A DNA stretch of 64,000 nt from Limnanthes douglasii subsp. nivea (Eukaryota > Streptophyta > Magnoliopsida > Brassicales > Limnanthaceae): positions 297,208,009 through 297,272,008 of the forward strand of contig JAUPFV010000004.1 in the NCBI GenBank assembly GCA_036936605.1. Direction: 5' to 3'. A program made the translations under genes and the position numbers. Below the pieces are notes generated by a model. It was not told the DNA's origin. It was given only the letters and a program-made list of their open reading frames with translations, and searched no databases. This document shows positions 11,601 through 21,666 of the stretch, one piece after another; the first letter of the stretch is position 1, and each line of letters opens with the position of its first letter.

Positions 11601-11737
11601 TTTGTTCATTATGTTCATTTACTTGCTGATTGAGAGAGTTTATGAAGTGATGAGAATTTTGTCTGAAACATAATGTGGACTTTAAATATTCAGACTACAA
11701 TTATCTGATCAATTTATATAATATTGAAGGGTGGTAG

Positions 11738-11859
11738 GAATGGAGCAAAGGAAGAGACCTGGCTGACAGGGCAATATGAACATTGGACACTCAAACCAGC
11801 CGTAGTCGGAGCACTATTTCTCTGGTCTATCGGCCATGTCTCTTCCTTTTGCTTGATTC
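11738..11859. ncRNA. Long imperfect hairpin, candidate miRNA precursor
   Basis: The arm 11738-11772 pairs with 11824-11859: GAAT..AGCAAA(-)GGAAGAGAC.TGGC.GA.AG is matched by the opposite arm with one bulge and a few mismatches or G-U pairs, leaving a loop of about 51 bases. The longest perfect block is nine pairs (GGAAGAGAC). Size and shape fit a plant miRNA precursor. The arms do not match any miRNA family I recognise, so it could also be a miniature-element foldback. Transcribed strand unknown. Confidence 0.4.
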
Positions 11860-13170
11860 TTCATTAGGGAGCAATGATGTATTAACTACCTATTTTATGA
11901 AAGGAACACCGATTCCTCTGATTAAAACTTATTTGTTATACTGAGCCTTCAATTTAAACTTATGATGACCAGCTTCTGCTTGCATCAACAAACCTGATTT
12001 GTTGAATTATTTTGTGTTTTTCTTTACTGTCTAAAATTTGGATATAGTTTTGCAGGAGAAGTTAACTGTGGTTCTTCTTTTCTAGACAGTTGTTTTTGGC
12101 CACAAAGAATCACAGTGTGAAAAACAAAAACTACATTAACACAGAACAATATCCAATGCTTAGACAATAAAAAGTAACCCCAAACAGTTCAGTCAGCAAA
12201 CCAGATGTCAATGGATACTACTTTAGACTCCTTTACAAACTAAATTGCTGTATGAAGATGGCGAGTAATGCCAGCGGATGATTGTCACTACTCTCTATTA
12301 TTGTACTCTTATTATTTTACTTCTATTTCACCTGTTCTTTTTTGTTGGGTAGGTCTGGCTATTGTTTGTCTTAGGATTTTCAGCTTTTAAGATAAACCAG
12401 CTAATATTTGATTTTATTTGCAAATGGTAGCAATAATTACCAACTATTTAGTTGGGGCTGATTGTGTTGATTTATTATTATTTTTTATTTGGTTTGTTTT
12501 TATTTTATTTTTATATTTTTAATATCCATATCAGTCGGTATCTTTTTAAGTATAATATTCATCTAATTTTGGACAACAACACTTGGCGTATATCATCGCA
12601 TGATTGCATGATTAGTAAAAGAAAATCGCGTGATTATCCCAAAAGTATATATTGCGTTATTAAACAAATCGCGTGAAATAAATGACACTTGCAATTCTTC
12701 GCGTGTTTATAATAATTTTGTACATTGTCTATAACATAACTCTCGTCGTTACTACAAAACTTGCTTCATGTGAATATTAGTCATTCCCTTATTGAAGTCG
12801 CGAATAGACTATGGTTATAATAATTTTGTACATTGTTTAGCCAAAGACTTTCCAAAACCTTATTCAAAAGAATCTTGTCTTAAACATAAACAAAAAGCAC
12901 ACGAAAATCACTTAAATTGAAGATCATAAAGAGTCAAACAAAGCGTGAAAATAAAGTCGAACAACCTAGTATTCCCTTACTTTAACTAGCAAAATTAATG
13001 TCTGAAACTCCTAACGGAACCTAATAGGAAACCCAAAATCGTACGTATGTGGGGTAGGACCAAACGAATTGGATCGATCATTTTGCTCCGGAGGTGGTCT
13101 CTTACGTTTTCGTAAACTCCCAATCCGACCAAAACCTACTAAAATTTGTCAATTGAACCAAACCGCATGC
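11860..13170. other. Intergenic stretch without recognisable genes
   Basis: No convincing coding region. Two C/D-snoRNA-like boxes (about 11867-11945) and a 12-bp stem (12065-12076 with 12105-12116) are listed as weak observations. The rest is AT-rich single-copy-looking DNA. Confidence 0.5.
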
Positions 13171-13266
13171 TTTATTCAGTACAAACTGCACAAACACTAG
13201 CGGAGAATCCTAGGTAGAAATGATGACGACCAAGAAGGTAGTTTATTCAGTACAAACTGCACAAAC
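13171..13266. repeat. 25-bp direct repeat flanking filler DNA
   Basis: TTTATTCAGTACAAACTGCA plus CAAAC occurs at 13171-13195 and 13242-13266, with 46 bases of unrelated filler between. It lies immediately outside the truncated 5' end of element B. Confidence 0.9.
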
Positions 13267-13320
13267 CTTTCAACTATTACCGCTGCCCCGGAGGGGGCTA
13301 TGGTAATAGTTGAAAGGTTT
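13263..13320. repeat. Inverted repeat at the 5' break of element B
   Basis: AAACCTTTCAACTATTACC (13263-13281) is the exact reverse complement of 13302-13320, with a 20-base spacer. The right arm and spacer are normal Tat protease-leader sequence (compare the reverse complement of 5440-5485); the left arm is an inverted copy added at the break. Confidence 0.9.
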
Positions 13321-14064
13321 GATGTGGAGTCCGAATATTTGGATCCTGATCCAACCAGAAACAGAGTGGGTTCTATTGAGGAGCGTTCTAGATCAGTCTC
13401 CGGGCTCATTAAGTTTTTCGAATCACTTACAATTTTCGGAGGAGACACAATGACAGCTCCTACTGCTTCTTCAAGAAAGAGGCATGTTCATACTTTAGCC
13501 TCCCAGCTAGAAGGAGGCATGACGTCCTATCAGTCACCGAACTCATTCCCCTTCATTGTGTTTGATGAAGATGATTTAAGAAACATTGTTGGCCCTCATG
13601 AGGATGCTGTTGTCATAAGAGCATCTATAGGGGGCAATGACATAAGACGAATCCTGGTGGATACTGGAAGCTCACCCAATATCCTTTTCCTAACCACTTA
13701 CAAGAAAATGACAAATCCAGCTGTAATTCAGAATTCGGACAGGTCAATCGTGGGCTTTACAGGCAGCTCAACAGATGTGATCGGAGAGTTTGAAGAAGAA
13801 GTGTTGTTGGGCAGGGGCCCTTTCAAGAAAATGGTCAGAATACTCTTTATTGTGGTGGATTGTCCCACTTTCTATAATGCTATTCTAGGGAGGTCTTGGC
13901 TCTCTAGGATGCATGCAGTGGCTTCAACAGTCCACCGGTGCTTGAAATATGATGTTCAGGGACAGGTTGGAGTCGTCCGGAGCAGCCAAAAGATTGCAAG
14001 AGAATGTTATGCCACTGCCCTGGCTCCTCGAACGCTGGGGGCAGTCTGTATCAATGAACAATAG
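13300..14064 (+). CDS. Protease part of gag-protease, element B (5' truncated)
   Basis: The open frame ends at the family's UAG (14062-14064). It starts in the linker MVIVERFDVESEYLDPDP, runs through RKRHVHTLASQLEGGM and reaches the aspartic-protease motif ILVDTGSSPNILF (Ala to Pro in the active-site neighbourhood relative to D). It ends with GRSWLSRMHAVAS and ARECYATALAPRTLG. No capsid or zinc knuckle is present because the element is cut upstream. The apparent first ATG is an internal Met, not a real start; no expressed protein is expected from this copy. Confidence 0.8.
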   Translation: MVIVERFDVESEYLDPDPTRNRVGSIEERSRSVSGLIKFFESLTIFGGDTMTAPTASSRKRHVHTLASQLEGGMTSYQSPNSFPFIVFDEDDLRNIVGPHEDAVVIRASIGGNDIRRILVDTGSSPNILFLTTYKKMTNPAVIQNSDRSIVGFTGSSTDVIGEFEEEVLLGRGPFKKMVRILFIVVDCPTFYNAILGRSWLSRMHAVASTVHRCLKYDVQGQVGVVRSSQKIARECYATALAPRTLGAVCINEQ

Positions 14065-17000
14065 CAGTTTGAGGGCCTTTCTGGGGGTGAGGGTGAAATT
14101 GATGACCCCGGGGAGACCCCCGGAGTGTTAATACCAATTGAAGAGGTGGAAACACACTGTTTGGAAGATGGGAAAAGTGTCAAGATAGGGTCTAAAATGC
14201 CACCTATGTTGAAGAATGAAATGTTGAAGTTTTAAAAGAACCATCAGCACGTTTTTGCATGGTGCAATGGTGATGTTACTGTTGCTCATCAGAAGTGATA
14301 TCACATCACCTATCCGTCCGGAGAGACGTAGCTCCAGTAGTTCAAAAAAGAAGAGCTTTTTCCAAAGAAAAGGCTTATGTTATTGTACAAGAGGTTGACA
14401 GACTCACAAAGATGGGGCACATTAAGGAATCTCAATACCCCTTGTGGACTGCCAAACCTGTCTTGGTGAAAAAGAAGAATGGCAAGTGGCGCATGTGCAT
14501 TGATTTCACAGACCTCAATAGAGCTTGCCCAAAAGACTTGTATCCGGTCCCCCGGATTGATCAGTTAGTAGACTCTACCTCTGGGAACAGGCTGCTTTCC
14601 TTTATGGATGCTTTCTCCGGATACAATCAGATTCAAGTAGATCCAAGGGATCAAGAGCATACCACATTTGTCACAGACAGAGGTCTTCATTGCTACAAAG
14701 TTATGCCATTTGGTTTGAAAAATGCTGGGGCTACTTATCAGAGGTTAGTCAACAAGGCATTTGCTGATCAAATTGGAAGAAATATGGAAGTGTACATTGA
14801 CGATATGATGGTGAAGAGTGTGGATGAGCAGTTGCACTTGTCCAATCTCCAAGAAACTTTTGCCAACTTGGTAAAAGTGAATTTGAAGTTAAACCCTGAA
14901 AAGTGTGTGTTCGGAGTACAGTCCGGGAAGTTTCTAGGCTATATCATAAGTGAGCATGGAATACAGCCCGATCTGGACCAGCTAAATGCTCTTTTCCAGA
15001 TGGAACCTCCTCGAAACATAAAAAAAGTACAATGGTTAACGGGGAGGTTAGCTGCCTTAAACAGATTCATCTCAAGGTCTTCGGACATGTGTGCTCCTTT
15101 CTTTCAAACTTTGAAGGGTGCCAAGGGATTTGATTGGACCCCGCAGTGTGATGAGGCTTTCAATGAGATCAAGAAACACCTGTCCTCCCCTAAAACTTTG
15201 TTCAAACCAGTTGATGGGGAGACTCTCTTTGTATATTTGGCAGGTTCAAGTTATGCCATCAGTGCTGTGCTAGTAAGAGAGGTCGATGGTCATCCCCATC
15301 CAGTGTACTACATCAGTAAAAGCTTGATAGATGCTGAGAGACGTTACTTGAAACTTGAAAAATTGGCATTAGCCCTGGTGATAGCTGCAAGAAAGATGAG
15401 GCCTTATTTCCAGGCTCATCCTATCATCGTCCAGACCTCTTTTCCCTTAAAGAATGTCCTTCAAAAAGCGGACATTTCGAGCAGAATGACTAAGTGGTCA
15501 GTAGAGTTGGGGGACTTCGACATAGACTTTGCTCCCCGAACAGCAGTCAAAACCCAAGTTGTGGCTAATTTTCTGGTTGAATTCCACTCCGACAGGGATT
15601 CAGAGCAAACTACTGACATAAAAGATAAAAAGGTATGGATCGTCCGAACAGATGGTGGATCTAGCACTATGGGATGTGGTGCAGGAGTATGTTTAACTTC
15701 CCCATATGGAGACAAGATGTACCAGGCTATTTGTTTTACTTTCAGGGCGTCTAATAACGAGTCCGAATACGAAGCAGCTATAGCTGGGTTAAAGTTAGCC
15801 TACGTTTGTGGGGCTAAGAGGGTCAAGCTGTTAAGTGACTCCCAACTACTTATCCACCATGCTCAAGGCCAATCTGAGGCTAAGAAAGAGCAACTTGTGA
15901 AGTATTTACTCCTCCTCAAAAATGAAGCACTTAAGTTTAAAGATGTTATCTATGAGCACATTCCCCGGACAGAAAATGAGCTAGCAGACTCATTGGCAAC
16001 CATAGCATATACGGAGTCATATCCATGGATCCATGTGCTTGAAAGCCCCTCTATTCAACTTAGTAAGGGTAAAGAAGAGGAAATTTTTGAAATACAAGTG
16101 AAACAGCCTCAAGACTGGAGGTTTCCTCTCCTACAATATCTCTCCGATGGTGTCGTGCCTCCAGATAAGTCACAAGCTAGAACGTTGAAACACAAGGCTC
16201 GTGGTTTCATTATATTGAGAGAAGTGTTGTACAAAAAGTCCTATAGTAAACCTCTCCTGCGTTGTTTGGGGGATGAAGAATCACAAGAAGTCCTCTCCGA
16301 ATTACACGATGGTGAGGGGTCAGCCCATTTTGGGTTTAGAGCTTTGACAAGAAGAGTTTTACTCTCCGGTTACTATTGGCCATCAATCATGAAAGATGCT
16401 AAGGAATTGGTAAGAAGGTGTGACCCATGCCAGAGGTACAACAATGAAATTCATGTACCAGCCATTCCTTTAGAGTCAATTTCTGAGCCCATTCCTTTTG
16501 TTCGATGGGGATTGGATTTAGTAGGGCCTCTCCCTGTGGCGTCCGGAGGGCGCAAAACTATAATTGTGGCCATTGACTACTTCTCGAAGTGGATAGAAGC
16601 AGCCCCTCTGGCAGGGACAACATCAAAAGCTGTCATAAAATTCATTATGTCCAACATATGTTGCATATTTGGTGTCCCACAGAAGATAACAACAGACAAT
16701 GGGCCACAGTTCGACAATAGAGAAATGGAGAGCTTATGTGCCTCAAGGGGTATACAGCATTGTTTTTCTTCACCTTTCCACCCACAAGCAAGTGGGCAAG
16801 TTGAAGTGGCTAATAGAACTATACTCTCCGGTTTAAAGAAGAATTTGGAAGGGGCTGCTGGGAAGTGGCCTAGTTATCTACAAGAAGTCTTGTGGGCCTA
16901 CCGGACAACACCTGGGGCTGCAACACAAGAATCACCCTTCGCCTTGGTCTATGGGATGGATGCAGTAGCCCCCATAGAGAAGACCCTCCCTTCCTTTCGT

Positions 17001-17351
17001 GTTCACAACTTCTCTGAACACGCTAATGAGATGGCAATCAGAAGTCAACTTGATTTGATAGAAGAAAGACGGGTTAAAGCTCACCTTAGAGTTGCACACT
17101 ATCAGGGCTTGATGAGGAGCAGGTTTGCTTCCAAAGTTAAAAGAAGAGATTTCCAACCAGGGGACAAGGTATTAAGGAAGGTCTTCTTACACACTAAAGA
17201 AAAGCTCTTCGGAAAGCTGGCCCCAACTTGGGAGGGTCCGTATATAGTTGTTGAAAGAATCAAGCCTGGAACTTATTGGTTGGAAGACAAAGACGGCAGA
17301 GTTCTAACTCATCCTTGGAATATTGAGCATCTCCGGATGTACTTGGAATAA
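14065..17351 (+). pseudogene. pol of element B, damaged at its N-terminus, otherwise open
   Basis: After CAA TAG CAG TTT the frame matches the A and D pol. It meets a TAA near 14233-14235 (Leu codon in D) and then a small indel near 14280. From 14295 it is open for 1018 codons to 17351: RT with SFMDAFSGY and YIDD, tandem RNase H domains with TDGGSS, NESEYEAA and SDSQLL, and integrase with the HH-CC zinc site (Cys after SAH is Phe here: SAHFGF), GLDLVGP, TTDNGPQF and GQVEVANR. Catalytic residues look intact, so only the start is broken. Confidence 0.88.
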
Positions 17352-17699
17352 CACTTGTGTAAGTATTTACTTGTTTAAACATCCATGTAAATATTTGGGG
17401 GCATACTCTTTCCTCCCTGGTGGCACATGGAGGTTTTAATGAGGTATCTGGGGGGTTGAATAAAATTCGATGCCTTCTTAAAAAATTTCTCAGTGTTTTT
17501 AAAGTTTTATCCTTTGTCATACTATCCGGACTGAAATATCTAAGGGCTATTTAAACTCTAGCCGGAGAATTTAAACACTCTCACAATGTAACAACTAAAG
17601 GCTACTTAAACTCTGGCTATCAAAATTAAAACGAACAATGAAAGAAGATAATGGTTGTGCAGAACAGAGATATTCATTGAAATAAACAACTTAAAATTG

Positions 17700-17803
17700 C
17701 CTTGGCCTTCCAAGGACTTTTAAATAGTCAAGATACAACACAAAAAACCTGTCCGGTTGAGCACCGGACACCATTACAAAAAGAGTGCCTTGGCCTTCCA
17801 AGG
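17700..17803. other. Three-hairpin cassette, copy B
   Basis: CCTTGGCCTTCCAAGG at 17700-17715 and 17788-17803 flanks TGTCCGG (17750-17756) / CCGGACA (17764-17770). It lies between the convergent pol and aORF stop codons. Confidence 0.7.
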
Positions 17804-17843
17804 ACTTTAGTTTGAATAAAAAATAAACAAAGTAGATTGTAGG

Positions 17844-20820
17844 TTAAGGTTGAGCCTTTGAAGATGGCTCACCTTCATCTACCTTCTTGCCCTTAAAGTC
17901 GATTTTCTCTTCGTCTACCTTCTTGCCTTTGGGATCGTCTTCCTCCTCGTCTGGGCTCTCTCCGGTCCTCTCTTCATCATCCGATGAGGACGCACTGGAG
18001 ACTCCATACTGATCCTCTTCGCCCATTGTATGATGTGGAAGATCATCATCGTCTACATAAAGCCACAAGTCCCCTAGGTTCCTCTTCAGAAATTTTTCAT
18101 GAAAGAGTAGAACCATGTCAGACCTCACCTTCTCAAGCAATAGCTCTTCACTTTTAATCATCTGGTTGGCATAGGCATTGATCTTGGCATTGATCGTAGC
18201 CTCTTGATTCCTTAACAAAGCGGTTTTCTCCTCGGCAGCCTTGGACACTGCATTCTCAAGAGCAATCTTGTCAGTGGTCAAGTTGGTGATAATCTTGTCC
18301 TTTGCCTTGGTCTCTTCTTTTGAGGCAGTAAGATCTTTCTCCACACCGGATAGCTTCTCCCGGAGGTCTCTAATGGTTTACTCTAGAGTGGAAACCTTTG
18401 TGGTGCTTTCCTCCTGATTCCTCTTCAGCTCCTCGTTTGCTTCTTTTAGCATGTCAGCATTGGCAGTAGCAGTGTGAAGGTCTTCGGACAACTTTTCCTT
18501 CTCAGACTTAAGGTCTTTGATGATGTCTGCTTGACCCCGAACTTGTCTCTCCAGTGTAAGAACCGGCTGCACATTTCTTAGCAAGGAGTGGGCTATGGTG
18601 TCCTTTTCACTAGAGATAATGAAAGTCTTACCATTGAAGTTGACGATGTTAGAGCTGCTCGGAGGAATGTAAGGCCCTGCGAAGTCGTCTCTGGGGAGGT
18701 TGAGGAAGTATTCGCCAAGTTCACCAAGACCGGTGATGTCTACTTCATCAATGTTGAGCTCTCCTCCCTCAACTTCATCAGTATGAAAGTCCCTTGGGAT
18801 CTCTTCAGCATGTGTTGGATCAGAAGGGTCAGCCTGGAAAGAAGGCTCCGGATCCCGGAGAGCAAGCTCATCTCCCTTTACAGTCTTTTTCTTCTTGGCT
18901 GCCCGGTCTGCCCCTTCACTCCCATGCTTGAGATTCCTCTTGGAAGCCCTTGGAGGTTTTGGGAGGTCTGCTTCCTGCCTTTCGGTCTCTTGCTCCACTA
19001 CCTGCAAAAGAGCAGCATCGATTTGGCTCTGAGCCGGCCCCTCCGGGTCTGTTGGAGCATCCTTTTCAGCATCAGTAGGATTAGCATCGCTCACCATCTT
19101 CTTGCCTTTCTTCTTGCGCTTCATTTTGCTTGGGGCTTTGGCCCGGCCTGACAGGAAGAGTGTCCCATCTGCTTCATGGGACCTCTTAAGCAATGTGTCC
19201 GGAGAAGGTTGGGTGGTGAGCTCCTCCCAAGTTAAGTCTCTCCGACCTGTGGTGTTCCACATGTGAGACCTTGCCATATTTCCACTAGTGAAAGCATTGT
19301 GGAATCGGTTCCCCCAGTTCTCTGCAGCCCAGGCATTGATTTTGCCACAAGTGACCTGTCCGGCCTTCAAGTAATCACCGAACTCCTTAGGCAGTTCTGT
19401 TAAGACAAAAGAAAGATCAATCAATTTAAAACCAACTTTAAGAAGGAAGAAATAGACAAAGATTTGAAGTGAGGGACTTACGGTCACTCCTCCACCTGCT
19501 CCTGAGGAGGCTTGGGTTCTCTCCGGACTTGATCTTCTTTCCGTTTTCCCAAGCGCCACTGACGAACAAAAACTGGCTCCTCCATTTACTCTCAGACTCC
19601 AGTAGATCATTAACAGCTTTGAAACTATCCCCCATATTGAAGTGGTAGAAGGGGAATTGATGATGTTTGCAAAGGTTGGCAACTGCTGCAAACTCTCCCA
19701 TAGGAAGAGGGATCCCGGACAGCCTTGATGCCATGATGCATGACATCAGAGTATACCAACCGTTGGGGCTCAGCTGGCTCGGACAGAGTTTGACCAGATG
19801 AAAATATCTGACAATCTCTGGGTCTAATGGGAATCTGAGTCCCCAATTAAATAGCTCCGTGAAGATGACTATTTCGTTCAGCTTGCAATCCATAGGAGTT
19901 TCAGGATCTATGGGAATCCTTATCTTCACGTTTTCTGGGATCCCCCATTTCGTGCGCATTCGACCCAGGTTAGCCGTATGGATGAAAGCATACTTGGTCT
20001 TCTGTAAGGCCAAGAGGTATTTAAGTTCGACCCTGTGAAAACAAGGCCCTACCTTCCCTTCGAGACACTCCGACAGCTCCGGATGCCTCAAGCACAGTTT
20101 TTCTTTGCCTTTATCTTTTTTGGCAGTAGCAGTGTTACTAGTCTGACCGGAGGGCTCAGACTCAAAAGGGACTTCTTCAGCAGAGTCCTCCATTCTTTCC
20201 TCCATGATCGTTGGAGGAATATCAGTGGTAGTGGTCCGGGGAGGGTTCAAACTTGGCTCAGCCTGGCTTCCGGACTGTTGGCCTTCAGTGTTTCCTTGAC
20301 TTCTAGTCTCAGGCTGGGGCTCTGAGGCAGAGGTCTCTCTTCCAAGTGCTGGGCTGCTAGCCTCCGGACCAGGAAGTCTTTCCCGGGGAGCTCTGATAGG
20401 CACTCTAGACCCAGAGCTACTATTTTTTGCCCCCGATTTTGAGGGAGTGTTCTTAGAGGCTTGCCCCTTAACCAGCCGGCTTGTCCTCTTAACAACCAGT
20501 TTCTCCGGAGAGTGCTCTGTGTCTGATCCCATTGCGAGAAAAGGAGAAGGTTTTCTAAAACTAGTGGTTGTAACTCCTGGCTCGACAGTAGGTACTGACT
20601 CCTGAACTGAGGAACCATAGACTATAGGGGAGAGAGTGGATTGAAATAGTTTCTTGGGCGAGCCTCGATCTGACTCTGTAGCAGAGGAGGTTGGTCTGTT
20701 AATAGGCGAGGTAGGTAACCCTGCTGCGATTCGTCTTTCCTTCTCGACTTTTTGTGTCTTCTCCAACTCAGAAAGGTTGAGCCACCCGCCTTTGATCAAT
20801 GCAGTCCTTGCTGTAAACAT
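17844..20820 (-). pseudogene. Antisense spliced gene (aORF) of element B
   Basis: Exon 1 runs from the ATG at 20820 to 19482; the intron is 19481-19397 (GTAAGT..AACAG, 85 bases); exon 2 runs from 19396 to 17844. The frame is open across the splice. The N-terminal part is Ser/Pro-rich; the conserved core (WGIPENVKI, ETPMDCK, FNWGLRFPLDPEI, LSPNGWYTL, ASRLSGIPLP) resembles the domain called putative gypsy-type transposon in plants. Exon 2 has LPKEFGDYLKAGQVTCGKIN, a Lys-rich nuclear-signal-like block (RAAKKKKTVKG), a coiled coil and an acidic tail. One in-frame TAA near 18378-18380 (a Lys codon in D) interrupts the coiled coil. No biochemical role is established. Confidence 0.78.
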
Positions 20821-21100
20821 AAACTACCAAGAAAATCTTTGCTTTAGAGAGAGAAAGCTCTAAGTAAATATGCAGAGTAAATATGAAAGAGATAGTAAAA
20901 CAGTAGAAAGTGAGTTTGAATTTATAGTAAATCTGAAAAAGGGAGTTGATTCCTAGGAGAATTCGAAAAGTTTGGCAATGATTAAAAGACGGCGCTGATG
21001 TCACCATTTGTAATTAAAGAGGTTGCTTTTCTAAGAAGGTGGGTTCGAAATTCAAGGTGAAAAAACGGCTGGAGTGACCAATCAAAGAGCGACACTTGTC
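20821..21100 (-). promoter_or_regulatory. Upstream region of the antisense gene, element B
   Basis: A TATAAA (20921-20926, minus strand) lies about 100 bases before the aORF ATG. Further up are TGATGTCA (20996-21003), within a conserved GACGGCGCTGA block, and the G-box-like CACTTG (21093-21098). The same elements in the same order occur in C and D. Confidence 0.55.
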
Positions 21101-21240
21101 CCACGAACTCTGGCAAAAACCGTTTTGAATTCGTGAAGCTTAATTTGTCCGGGTAAACACATAAACCTGTCCGGATTGAAAACTACTTCTGACGTCGGAC
21201 TGTTTTTCAGGTCTCTGGCAAGAATACTTGCTCAAACACC

Positions 21241-21255
21241 TAAAAAAGGGGATCC
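21241..21255 (+). other. Polypurine tract, element B
   Basis: TAAAAAAGGGGATCC directly precedes the 3' LTR; D has TAAAAAAGGGGCTCC at the same place. Confidence 0.75.
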
Positions 21256-21666
21256 TGATGAGTCCGAATTCAGCATGCTCCCCGGACAGACCGGACAGAC
21301 CGGACAGATCACATGAACCGGACAGATCACTTTGAACACTATGACCATAGGACTGTTCGAATTATGACAAAAGTACAAAAAAACCTAAACACTTCTTGAC
21401 TAAGCTACTTGCTCTCCTACTTAGAGCTCATGGGTCTTTGAACATGACCCAGGTCCATTAAACATGACCCGAAAGCCCATAAGGGCCCAAACATCAGGGT
21501 ATAAATACCCAACCACCTGCATTAACTATGGGTAATGAGAATTAAGTGCTACCAAGCTGCTTAATTATCTCTCTACTCTCTACTCTAAACACTTAACACC
21601 CACATACCACCATAAAACATCAACTGAAATTACCAGCCTACCCTCAGGCGATTATTATCCACACCA
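21256..21666 (+). repeat. 3' LTR of element B (411 bp)
   Basis: Starts TGATGAGTCCGAATTC and ends ACACCA. It contains the TATA motif in GGGTATAAATACCC near 21497-21510. Unlike the other LTRs it has three tandem CCGGACAGA units (21282-21308) and a fourth at 21318-21326. Confidence 0.88.

Larger units (their letters stand above)
13282..21666 (+). mobile_element. Tat-type Ty3/gypsy element B, 5' truncated
   Basis: The order is end of gag-protease, in-frame UAG, pol, hairpin cassette, antisense gene, its promoter region, polypurine tract and 3' LTR. The 5' LTR, primer-binding site and gag are missing; the left end is a rearranged junction with an inverted and a direct repeat. The 3' LTR ends exactly where a LINE reading frame begins (21667), so B landed inside a LINE and the left LINE half was later lost with the 5' end of B. 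Sequence is close to A and D. Confidence 0.88.

Noticed and set aside
12452..12676. Hydrophobic 74-codon frame
   Set aside because: Composed of T-rich DNA (Phe/Leu/Tyr/Ile runs); no codon or motif support.
18588..19151. Open frame of 187 codons on the plus strand
   Set aside because: Opposite strand of the B antisense gene, no recognisable motifs, not kept in D.
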